From Cellulophaga baltica (GTDB lineage: Bacteria; Bacteroidota; Bacteroidia; Flavobacteriales; Flavobacteriaceae), in assembly GCF_900102165.1 (NCBI RefSeq), contig NZ_FNBD01000005.1, forward strand, positions 293,595 through 357,594: 64,000 nt of DNA. The letters run 5' to 3'. Every line of letters starts with the position of its first letter. Within the stretch, counting starts at the first letter, position 1. Positions 8,303 to 16,129 of this stretch are shown here, in pieces. The position numbers and the translations under genes were made by a program. The notes beneath the pieces were generated by a model. The model saw only the letters and a list, made by a program, of their open reading frames with translations. It did not search any database and was not told where the DNA came from.

Positions 8303-11173
8303 TTACTTTTTAAACAAGTCATACTTTAAACCAATAGTAAAACGCTGTCCGTAGTACTCCATCTGCTGCGTGCGCTCTTTTACACCTTGGAAATAACGCA
8401 GGGGTTGATTCGTAATATTGTTAATATCGGCATATATGCTAAGGCCAGCACTCACCTTATAACTAGTATTAAAATCTAAGAAGAACTGAGTATCATAATA
8501 ACGATCCTCAAAATCATTTCCACCCAGCTCATCAATATAAGCGTCTGTAAAATTTCCTGATAATCTGGCGGAGAACCTTTTATCATTATACGCCAAAGAG
8601 GCATTAAAAGTATTAGGAGTCGTATTAGGCAAGTCTACGTCGTCTCTTTCATCACCGTCCTCATTCATGATCCCATTTGCAGCAGACGTGATGAAGGTAT
8701 AATTAAGGTACATACTAAAGTTTCTAGCAAAGCCAGGCAAGAAATCTAATTGGCGCTGGAATGCAAATTCGGCTCCAAAAATACTAGCACCCTCGCCATT
8801 TAATGGCTGAAAAATATCATATCCTGCAGTACCTGCCCCATACGTATCATCTGTAGTTTCTCCTACAAAAGTATAGATGAAGTTATCAATATTTTTGTAA
8901 AACAGACCTCCAGAAAGCAAGCCTACACTTTCAAAATAATGTTCTGCCATCAAATCAAAATTCATTGCGGTAGTTGCTTCCAAGTTTGGATTCCCTAATA
9001 CAATTTCTTCATCTCCAGAAACTACATCTACGGAAGGAACCAGATCTGCATAATTTGGTCTTGCCAACGTATTTGTCCATGCCAAACGCAACACGGTAGC
9101 ATCAGAAACCGTATATTTAAAATGCACTCCAGGCATTACGTTAGTATAGGAGCTTTCAGCCCTTATTTCACCTTCTAAATTTTCTTCATCTGCAATTCGG
9201 TTTCCTATAGCGGTTACTTCCGTATGCTCCAAACGTACCCCAAAAAGCATTCCTAAATTTTCAGATAGTTTTTGATTTGCCATGATATAACCTGCAAAAA
9301 CATTCTCGTCTACAGTATAGTTTTCTCTCAAAAACTCATCTGGAATAGCCTCGCCATTCACAAGATTTAAAGAACCTAACCACTCCTCATCTACAAAAGA
9401 ACCTATCTGATATTTACTCCCCGCTAGAAAATCAGCATCGGAGATATTTCTAGTAACCGTTGAAGCTAGTGTTGGATAGTCATCTTCCAAATCATACTCA
9501 AAAAAATCATTTTCACGTAACTTTGTTTTCATTCTGGCTCTAGCACCAAACTTCAGTGTACCATCCCCCTGCCCAAAGAAATCTGTTGGCAATTCAAAAT
9601 TTACAAACACATTAAAATCTTCCTCTTTGGTAAACTGATTCTCTTCGGTTACTTCGTCATATTCAAAATTCTCCAAAGAAGCATCAGAAGCATTGGCAGC
9701 CGTCATTATAGGAAAGCGCGTGTCAGTATTATCATTTGAAACAATATATTCAGAAGCAAATACAAAATAACGTTCATTTAATCGTTCCTCAGAAGCCTTA
9801 GCAAAAGAAGTCATCCAATCCACTTTTACATCACCCCACAGATGCTTACCTCCAAGGCTATAGTTTTGCATACGCTGATCTTCTAAACGTCTGTTTTTGT
9901 TTCTTTTATTATCAATACCCCCTTTCGTCTCACGAGCCACTTCAGCAGGAAACATGGTTGGAACTCCGTCTGTTATTGTAAAATCTCCTAGCGCTATATC
10001 TTCCGCATCTAAAATTTCACTTTGAAGCCTAAATCGATTCTCTCTATCATCTCTCCAGTTATATATGCTCTTTAAAAAGAGTGTATTATTCCCATCTATT
10101 TTATAATCCATATTTGCAGAAAAGCTACGCCTTACCCGTTGCACCAAATATTCTCGCTGTTCAAAAACATTCGTATAAGGATCTACCGCTACTTCTTCCA
10201 AAATAGGCTCCCCTTCGGCATCATCTACTCCTGTATTATACTCAAATTCATCGGTCCACTCTGCCTCAACATTATCAGACCCAAAATCATTATTATTATA
10301 AGATGCAGAAACCATCCAACCAAATTTACCATTAGCACTCCTATCTCCTAGAAGAAAGGAACCATTATAGATGGGCTTATCTGTAATAAAATTTACCCCT
10401 GAACCCGCTGTTGCTGAAAGCCTAAATCCTTGTGGTGATGTTTTAGTAATCAAATTTACAGAACCTCCCAATGCATCAGCATCCATATCTGGAGTAACTG
10501 CCTTACTTACCTCAATTGTCTGAATCATATCTGCTGGAATTAAATCCATCTGCACATTTCTATTATCTCCTTCAGCAGAAGGCACACGGCTACCATTTAA
10601 GGTCACCGAATTTAATTGTGGAGATAACCCACGTATAATAATGTTACGCGCCTCTCCCTGATCTACCTGCATTGTGATACCCGGTATACGTTTTACAGCA
10701 TCACCAATGTTTGAATCCGGAAACTTTCCTATCTGATCTGTTGAGACGACATTGGTAATATTCATATTATTTTTCTGAGTATTTAACGCCTTAGCTTGAC
10801 TACCCAAACCGTAACTTACCACTTCTACCCCTTCTAACTCCAAACTTTTGGGTGCAATGGAAAACTGTACAGATGTGGTCTTATTTTCTAAAACAGTTAC
10901 CACTTGATCAACATCACCATACCCTAAATATGAAATAGTAAGCAGATGTGTACCCGCTGGAATTTGAACAAAAGAAAAGTGCCCATCAAAGTCGGACACC
11001 ACTCCCTTTTTTAAGGACGGAATAAGTACGGTAGCTCCGGGCACAATTAATCCGTTTTCATCAGAGATTGTACCTTCCACATTGCCATTTTGAGCATTGA
11101 CCACTATACTATTACAAGCAACAAAAAGCAGGAATAGCATAAATTTTAAAGAATTTTTTGTTTTCATTTTCAT
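8303..11173 (-). CDS. TonB-dependent receptor with carboxypeptidase-regulatory-like N-domain
   Basis: A 956-residue outer-membrane transporter. After a signal peptide (to about residue 28, NAQ) comes a CarboxypepD-reg-like beta-sandwich (about 30-110, VEGTISDENG to ISYLGYGD). The plug follows (about 130-245, with IGDAVKRIPGI, IIIRGLSPQ and DADALGGSVNLITKT), then a 22-strand barrel ending in FTIGLKYDLFKK. Its barrel resembles the Xanthomonas/Caulobacter type. The downstream phytase makes phytate or a lower inositol phosphate (or its Ca complex) the likely substrate. A TAATTTTG -7-like element (11189-11196, minus strand) lies just upstream of the start. Confidence 0.93.
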   Translation of the reverse strand: MKMKTKNSLKFMLFLLFVACNSIVVNAQNGNVEGTISDENGLIVPGATVLIPSLKKGVVSDFDGHFSFVQIPAGTHLLTISYLGYGDVDQVVTVLENKTTSVQFSIAPKSLELEGVEVVSYGLGSQAKALNTQKNNMNITNVVSTDQIGKFPDSNIGDAVKRIPGITMQVDQGEARNIIIRGLSPQLNSVTLNGSRVPSAEGDNRNVQMDLIPADMIQTIEVSKAVTPDMDADALGGSVNLITKTSPQGFRLSATAGSGVNFITDKPIYNGSFLLGDRSANGKFGWMVSASYNNNDFGSDNVEAEWTDEFEYNTGVDDAEGEPILEEVAVDPYTNVFEQREYLVQRVRRSFSANMDYKIDGNNTLFLKSIYNWRDDRENRFRLQSEILDAEDIALGDFTITDGVPTMFPAEVARETKGGIDNKRNKNRRLEDQRMQNYSLGGKHLWGDVKVDWMTSFAKASEERLNERYFVFASEYIVSNDNTDTRFPIMTAANASDASLENFEYDEVTEENQFTKEEDFNVFVNFELPTDFFGQGDGTLKFGARARMKTKLRENDFFEYDLEDDYPTLASTVTRNISDADFLAGSKYQIGSFVDEEWLGSLNLVNGEAIPDEFLRENYTVDENVFAGYIMANQKLSENLGMLFGVRLEHTEVTAIGNRIADEENLEGEIRAESSYTNVMPGVHFKYTVSDATVLRLAWTNTLARPNYADLVPSVDVVSGDEEIVLGNPNLEATTAMNFDLMAEHYFESVGLLSGGLFYKNIDNFIYTFVGETTDDTYGAGTAGYDIFQPLNGEGASIFGAEFAFQRQLDFLPGFARNFSMYLNYTFITSAANGIMNEDGDERDDVDLPNTTPNTFNASLAYNDKRFSARLSGNFTDAYIDELGGNDFEDRYYDTQFFLDFNTSYKVSAGLSIYADINNITNQPLRYFQGVKERTQQMEYYGQRFTIGLKYDLFKK

Positions 11174-11333
11174 TGGTTATTTACAGTTCAAAATTATGTA
11201 TATCAAACACATAGCATGTTTTTTTAATGAAAACAAAATGGCAACAACGGCTTAAAACAAAGGAAACAACAAGGCAACAATAAAGATTAATTTACATTGC
11301 AATAACCTAGTAGAAACACTAGCCCAAAAACGG

Positions 11334-12923
11334 CTATATGGAACGCAAAAAAGCAGTTAAATCTTCTTTAGAGGTAATGGGTAATTTTTTTCTTAGACGG
11401 TATCTAGAAACTCTAACACTATCTGGTGTTAATCTTAAAATTGAAGCTATTTCTTTAGATGACAAACCAAGCCTTAAAAGAATACTTAATCTAAATTCTG
11501 CCGGAGACAAAACCTCCAAGGCCTTGCTATTAATTTGATTTTGATATGCCGGATGTGTTTCTTGAAACAGCACCATAAACTCTCCCCACTCCTGCTCCTG
11601 TGATAAATTAAAATCGATTTCCTTAATCAAGGCTTTAAGCTTCCTCTTTAAATCTATATTATTTCTATCTAACGAATTCTTCAGGGTCAGCGCAAAATCT
11701 GCTAGCATCTTATTCTTCTGAGAAATATATAAACTGTATCTTGATAATGATGCGTTTTTAACAGCTACTTCCCGCTGTAAATTCTCTTCTTCCAAATGCT
11801 TTTTACTTAATTCTACCTGTAACAGTTGTTGCTTGTACTTGGTTTCCTTTTCTGTTTGTATCCGTTTTTTCTTTACATAGGTATACCCAAGAAGTATGAA
11901 AATAAAAAAACACACTACAGAAACCATAAGTATTGCCTTCTGAGCACGATCAATCTTACTATTTTGTAGTAACCATTGAATTTGCGACTCCTTCTCCTTT
12001 GTATCATAAATAATCTGAAGTGCACGTCCTTGATTAGCATTTTGCACCCGTTTATTTTCTTTGTCGATACGAATAAATTCATTTAGGTGAGTCACCGCCA
12101 ATGCGTAGTTTCCCATACATTCAAAATTCTCCGCCAAATCTTTATGACTGCTAGCCTCTTCATGAGCATGGCCGAGTATTTTTGAAATTTCTAGCGCTTT
12201 TTGAGTATACTGGAGTCCCTCCTTGCACGATTTTGATTTCCGGTATACATCCCCTAAATTATTTAAAATATTTGCGAAACGCGCATCGGTAGTTGATGTA
12301 TGATATTGCAGAGATTTCTGAAAATAACCAAGTGCCTTTTGGTACTGTTCTAAATCTTCGTAGACGCTCCCTATATTTTCATACACAATAGATACCCCTT
12401 CGGCATCTTTAAGCGCTGAGTATAATTCTATACTTTCTTTTTGAAATTTCAAAGCCTCATCATATCGTTGTTGCTTTTCAAAAGATGTTCCAAGGTTACT
12501 TTTAGCATAAGCTAATTGAGTCTTATTTTTTTGTAACAAAGCTTCCTCAAGTCCAATTCGGAAATAATGTTCTGCTGCCTTATAGTTTTTAAGTTGTAAA
12601 TGAACAATACCCAGTCTATTTACCAATTCAAGAAATAAGCTTTCATGATTATCTTTACCTAATAATAAAATTGCTTTGTTAAACTGATTTATAGCTTCAG
12701 AATACACTTCATTCTCTTGGCAAAAAACACCTAGTTTCAAGTGTGCTGTAGCTATAGTTCGTGCATCTGAAGATTTTAATTCACTTTTAAGGTGCTCGTT
12801 TAACCGTATGAAGACAAGATCAATACTATCCTTAGCTACATCAAATTTCACCGCCTCCTGAGAAATGAGTTGTGCTGTATTAAAAAATATAAAAAGATAA
12901 AGAAGGAATAGTTTTGAGAACAC
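11334..12923 (-). CDS. TPR transmembrane regulator with LuxR-type HTH
   Basis: A 529-residue protein of a layout common in Bacteroidota: signal peptide (1-22), about seven TPR units in the periplasm (residues 40-310), one membrane span (about 330-350, AILMVSVVCFFIFILLGY), a cytoplasmic coiled coil, and a C-terminal LuxR-like HTH (about 465-529, LSPAEFRLSILLRLGLSSKEIASILRL). Such proteins link an envelope signal to transcription. It starts with GTG, since the signal peptide begins there and no ATG fits. It lies 160 nt upstream of the receptor-phytase pair on the same strand, so it is the obvious candidate regulator, probably of phosphate/phytate response; that is inference. Confidence 0.85.
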   Translation of the reverse strand: MFSKLFLLYLFIFFNTAQLISQEAVKFDVAKDSIDLVFIRLNEHLKSELKSSDARTIATAHLKLGVFCQENEVYSEAINQFNKAILLLGKDNHESLFLELVNRLGIVHLQLKNYKAAEHYFRIGLEEALLQKNKTQLAYAKSNLGTSFEKQQRYDEALKFQKESIELYSALKDAEGVSIVYENIGSVYEDLEQYQKALGYFQKSLQYHTSTTDARFANILNNLGDVYRKSKSCKEGLQYTQKALEISKILGHAHEEASSHKDLAENFECMGNYALAVTHLNEFIRIDKENKRVQNANQGRALQIIYDTKEKESQIQWLLQNSKIDRAQKAILMVSVVCFFIFILLGYTYVKKKRIQTEKETKYKQQLLQVELSKKHLEEENLQREVAVKNASLSRYSLYISQKNKMLADFALTLKNSLDRNNIDLKRKLKALIKEIDFNLSQEQEWGEFMVLFQETHPAYQNQINSKALEVLSPAEFRLSILLRLGLSSKEIASILRLTPDSVRVSRYRLRKKLPITSKEDLTAFLRSI

Positions 12924-13020
12924 GCAATACCTGGATTTAATCTTGAAAAGTACAAGATTGGCGTAACCTTAAGTTTAAGCAGGTATTATGATTAAGTAAA
13001 GTATTTGGTGTAACGCAAAA

Positions 13021-13052
13021 ACCCTTTATCGCTAATGAAAGCAATAAAGGGT
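13021..13052 (-). terminator. Terminator after rpmA
   Basis: ACCCTTTAT-C/T-GC pairs with GCAATAAAGGGT across a short loop. The single mismatch becomes G.U in minus-strand RNA, so it ends the rplU-rpmA transcript. Confidence 0.75.
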
Positions 13053-13078
13053 ATTATTTTGTATAAAGAAATTATCTC

Positions 13079-13339
13079 TTAAGCTTCGAAAGGCTCAATA
13101 GATACGAAAGATTTCCCTCCCGCTTTCTTTTGGAATTTTACGATACCATCTACACGAGCGTGTAAAGTGTGATCTTTTCCTGCGTATACATTTTCACCTG
13201 GATTGTGTCTAGTTCCACGCTGTCTAACTAATACGTTACCAGCAATAGCAGCCTGACCACCAAAAATCTTAACACCTAAACGTTTCGATTCTGATTCTCT
13301 ACCGTTTTTAGAACTACCTACACCTTTCTTATGTGCCAT
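13079..13339 (-). CDS. rpmA: 50S ribosomal protein L27
   Basis: An 86-residue bL27. The N-terminus [20 protein letters not shown] and the [18 protein letters not shown] core are diagnostic. bL27 lies at the peptidyl-transferase centre with its N-terminal tail reaching the P-site tRNA. There is no cleavable N-terminal extension of the Firmicutes type: the protein starts directly with MAHKKG. It follows rplU by 26 nt in the usual rplU-rpmA operon. Confidence 0.98.
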   Translation of the reverse strand: MAHKKGVGSSKNGRESESKRLGVKIFGGQAAIAGNVLVRQRGTRHNPGENVYAGKDHTLHARVDGIVKFQKKAGGKSFVSIEPFEA

Positions 13340-13365
13340 TTTGTTACGGTTTTATTTTGTTAAAC

Positions 13366-14013
13366 TTATGCTGGTTTCCCACCATCTAATTCATCTTGCC
13401 ATTTTTTCAACTCATCCCACTTACCTTCAGCAGCTAATTTAGCTTGCGCTGGCCATGTGTCAGTAACGTGATTTCCACGAACGTCAGCGATGATTTCAGA
13501 GATTTTTGCAGCATCAGTTTTTGCTAATTCAGCAAAAGTTGAAATTCCTGCAGCAACCAATGTTTCAGCAATTTTTGGCCCAATACCTTCAACTTTTTTC
13601 AAGTCGTCAGCTTTGTCAGTAGCTTTAGCGGCTGCTTTTTTAGGAGCGGCTTTTACAGCTTCTTTTTTAGGCTCTGCTTTCTTCTCTGCTTTTTTAGCAC
13701 CTGAAGAAACTATGCTTTCAATTACTAATTCCGTTAAATACTGTCTGTGACCGTTTTTAACTTTGTAACCTTTACGTCTTTTTTTCTTAAAAACGATTAC
13801 TTTGTCACCTTTAAGGTGCTTAATGACTTTTGCCTCAACAGCGGCTCCGTCTATAGCTGGGGCGCCAATAGTAATGTTGCTACCGTCTTCTAATAAAAGA
13901 ACATTATCAAAAGTAACTTTGCTACCTTCTTCGTTCTGTAAACGGTGAACATACACTTTTTGGTCTTTCGCAACTTTAAATTGCTGCCCTGCTATCTCTA
14001 CAATTGCGTACAT
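13366..14013 (-). CDS. rplU: 50S ribosomal protein L21 with C-terminal helix-hairpin-helix extension
   Basis: The first ~103 residues are a normal bL21 (MYAIVEIAGQQFKV, FKKKRRKGYKVKNGHRQYLT), a 23S rRNA-binding protein of the large subunit. It continues with a Lys/Ala-rich linker (about 106-135) and a compact domain with the helix-hairpin-helix signature VEGIGPKIAETL (141-152) followed by AGISTFAELA, then a tail rich in Trp and acidic residues, 215 residues in all. A typical L21 is about 100 residues. The extra part resembles helix-hairpin-helix modules that bind nucleic acid. Similar extended L21 proteins occur in other Flavobacteriia to my knowledge. A canonical promoter lies at 14067-14096. 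Confidence 0.95.
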   Translation of the reverse strand: MYAIVEIAGQQFKVAKDQKVYVHRLQNEEGSKVTFDNVLLLEDGSNITIGAPAIDGAAVEAKVIKHLKGDKVIVFKKKRRKGYKVKNGHRQYLTELVIESIVSSGAKKAEKKAEPKKEAVKAAPKKAAAKATDKADDLKKVEGIGPKIAETLVAAGISTFAELAKTDAAKISEIIADVRGNHVTDTWPAQAKLAAEGKWDELKKWQDELDGGKPA

Positions 14014-14066
14014 AGCTTGTGTTTGTTATTAATCAATATTTTATCACCTATTTCATTAGGCGGGTG

Positions 14067-14096
14067 CAAATATACTGCTAAATACTTAACTAGCAA
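14067..14096 (-). promoter_or_regulatory. Promoter of rplU-rpmA
   Basis: On the minus strand TTG (14094-14096), a 19-nt spacer and TATATTTG (14067-14074) match the Bacteroidota consensus exactly. The predicted leader is about 47 nt. Confidence 0.8.
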
Positions 14097-14124
14097 GTGT
14101 TTTTTAAGGAAATTAAGCTTAAAT

Positions 14125-14575
14125 TCATTTTAAATTATTAGATGACTTAAACAACTGCATAAATGCTAAGGTAAGTACTACCGTCGTAGCAAAGCCCATT
14201 ATTGCCACAGTAAAAAACAACAAACCCTCTCCCGTATGATATTCCTTAAACCATACTTTAGAAAGTTCAGGTAGAAAGTCAATATTAATTTCTGTTGCGT
14301 AAAAGGCAAAAAATATTGTAAAAATTAGTGTGGCAAGAAAACCGGTTGTAATTCCTGCAGCAAAATCCTTGGCGGTAATCAAATGTTTTCCCTTTTAAAA
14401 CTTTAGTGAACTTAATAGCCTCATAAATCCCAAAACCGGTAATTATACTATTAAACGAACTATAAAACCCATTAACATGTAAATTAAACAAGGACAACAC
14501 GAGAAAATAGGCAATTAAACAACCACTAGTAGCAATACCAAACCTAATGGGTAGCGTAAATTTTTTCATAATCAT
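14125..14575 (-). pseudogene. Frameshifted small membrane protein gene (DUF4199-like)
   Basis: Two overlapping frames make one protein if a single T is removed from the TTTT run at 14362-14365. The first frame (from ATG 14575) reads to ...FDYRQGF and then runs into unlikely Cys/Asn-rich residues. The second frame continues as AAGITTGFLATLIF to the stop at 14125. The repaired protein is about 149 residues with four hydrophobic segments, resembling DUF4199 membrane proteins of Bacteroidota. Either it is a recent pseudogene, or the run is a sequencing error, or translation slips there. The family call is tentative; the frame join is well supported. Confidence 0.7.
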
Positions 14576-14727
14576 ATCATTTTAAATTACTTCGTATAAT
14601 TTAAGAAAAAAAAGGCAGCGCTCACCACACAATTCATTAATAATCAATTATTTAAAAAATAATTGTAGAAAAAAGTCCATTTTATTGTAACAAATGATAA
14701 TTTCCACCTACAAATAGTCAAATTAAT

Positions 14728-14752
14728 GTCGATAATCCTTAAATTTATCGAC
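14728..14752 (+). promoter_or_regulatory. Inverted repeat ahead of the M16 peptidase operon
   Basis: GTCGATAA (14728-14735) and TTATCGAC (14745-14752) are perfect 8-bp arms 9 nt apart, ending 26 nt before the ATG of the first peptidase. The centre-to-centre distance of 17 nt suits a dimeric regulator; a 5'-UTR hairpin is the alternative. A second perfect AT-rich hairpin (9-bp arms) lies at 14645-14665. Confidence 0.5.
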
Positions 14753-14778
14753 AAACAATACTATATAACACTATTAAA

Positions 14779-16101
14779 ATGAGAAGAAAATTAGTTCTAG
14801 CTGCATCACTTTCCTTAGTTGCTCTTGGGATGCAAGCCCAAGAAGTGGCTTTTGAAGAGTATGACTTAGAAAATGGTCTACATGTTATCTTACATCAAGA
14901 TAATAGCGCACCATTAGTAACAACTGCCGTAATGTATCATGTTGGCGCAAAAGATGAAGATCCAGAAAAAACAGGTTTCGCTCACTTCTTTGAGCACTTG
15001 CTTTTCGAAGGAACAGAAAACATTGAGCGCGGTAAATGGTTTGAAATTGTGGCATCCAATGGAGGCCAAAATAATGCCAACACCACACAAGACAGAACCT
15101 ATTATTATGAAGTCTTCCCTTCTAACAACCTTGAATTAGGATTATGGTTAGAATCTGAACGTATGCTACATCCTATCATTAATAAAATTGGCGTAGACAC
15201 ACAGAAAGAAGTTGTTCAGGAAGAAAAGAGAAGAAGCTATGATAACGCTCCTTATGGCCGTTGGAGAGAAGTAATGTCCAAAAACTTGTTTAAAAACCAT
15301 CCTTACCGCTGGCAAACTATTGGTTCTTTAGAGCATTTAGCGAGTGCTACTTTAGAGGATTTTAAAAAGTTTAACAAAATGTACTACGTTCCTAACAATG
15401 CTTCATTAGTAGTTGCTGGTGATTTTGAGATGAGCGCTACAAAAAAAATGATTCAAGATTATTTTGGAAGTATCCCAAAAGGTGACGCTATAAAGAGAGA
15501 GACTTTTAAGGAAGAACCTATTACACAAACAATCAAAGCAGAATTTAGAGATCCTAACATTCAAATTCCTTTGATTATGTTAGGATATCGTACTCCTGAA
15601 CAAACCAATAGAGAAGCTTATGTATTAGATATGGTTTCCACTATTTTAAGTGATGGCAAAAGCTCAAGACTGTACAAGAAAATTGTTGATGAAAAGAAAA
15701 TGGCACTACAAGTATTTGCATTCAACGGTTCTCAAGAAGATTATGGAACTTATATCGTAGGTGGACTACCTGTAGGTGAAAACACCCTAGAAGCAATTCA
15801 AAAAGAAATTGACGAAGAAATTGTAAAATTACAAACGGAATTAATTTCAGAAAATGAATTTCAAAAACTTCAGAATATATTTGAAAATAATTTCGTGAAT
15901 TCTAATGCTAGTGTTGAAGGTATTGCTAATTCATTAGTAAGAAACTACATGCTTTATGATGACACCAACCTAATCAACACTGAAATAGATATTTACAGAT
16001 CTATTACTCGCGAAGAGATTAAAGCCGTTGCTAAAAAATATCTGAATCCTAACCAAAGAGTTGTTTTAGAATATTTACCAGAAGAAAAACCAGCGAATTA
16101 A
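14779..16101 (+). CDS. M16 family zinc peptidase, catalytic subunit
   Basis: A 440-residue exported protein with a signal peptide (about 1-20, GMQAQ). It has the inverted zinc motif HFFEH at residues 69-73 and the third ligand at about Glu149 in VVQEEKRR, so it is catalytically competent. M16 enzymes are clamshell metalloproteases cleaving short peptides. The C-terminal half (from about 240) is the second homologous domain and lacks the substrate-holding Arg/Tyr pair in its usual form (it reads GKSSRLYKKIVDEKKMA). The next gene, 28 nt downstream, supplies an M16 partner without the zinc motif. This fits the M16B heterodimer type of the periplasm. Confidence 0.93.
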   Translation: MRRKLVLAASLSLVALGMQAQEVAFEEYDLENGLHVILHQDNSAPLVTTAVMYHVGAKDEDPEKTGFAHFFEHLLFEGTENIERGKWFEIVASNGGQNNANTTQDRTYYYEVFPSNNLELGLWLESERMLHPIINKIGVDTQKEVVQEEKRRSYDNAPYGRWREVMSKNLFKNHPYRWQTIGSLEHLASATLEDFKKFNKMYYVPNNASLVVAGDFEMSATKKMIQDYFGSIPKGDAIKRETFKEEPITQTIKAEFRDPNIQIPLIMLGYRTPEQTNREAYVLDMVSTILSDGKSSRLYKKIVDEKKMALQVFAFNGSQEDYGTYIVGGLPVGENTLEAIQKEIDEEIVKLQTELISENEFQKLQNIFENNFVNSNASVEGIANSLVRNYMLYDDTNLINTEIDIYRSITREEIKAVAKKYLNPNQRVVLEYLPEEKPAN

Positions 16102-16129
16102 TTAGCACCCTGAGATAAATAAAGCACAC

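Noticed and set aside
11174..11333. Separate promoter for the receptor-phytase pair as firm feature
   Set aside because: TAATTTTG at 11189-11196 (minus strand) fits the -7 consensus but no TTG lies at the right distance; mentioned only within the receptor entry.
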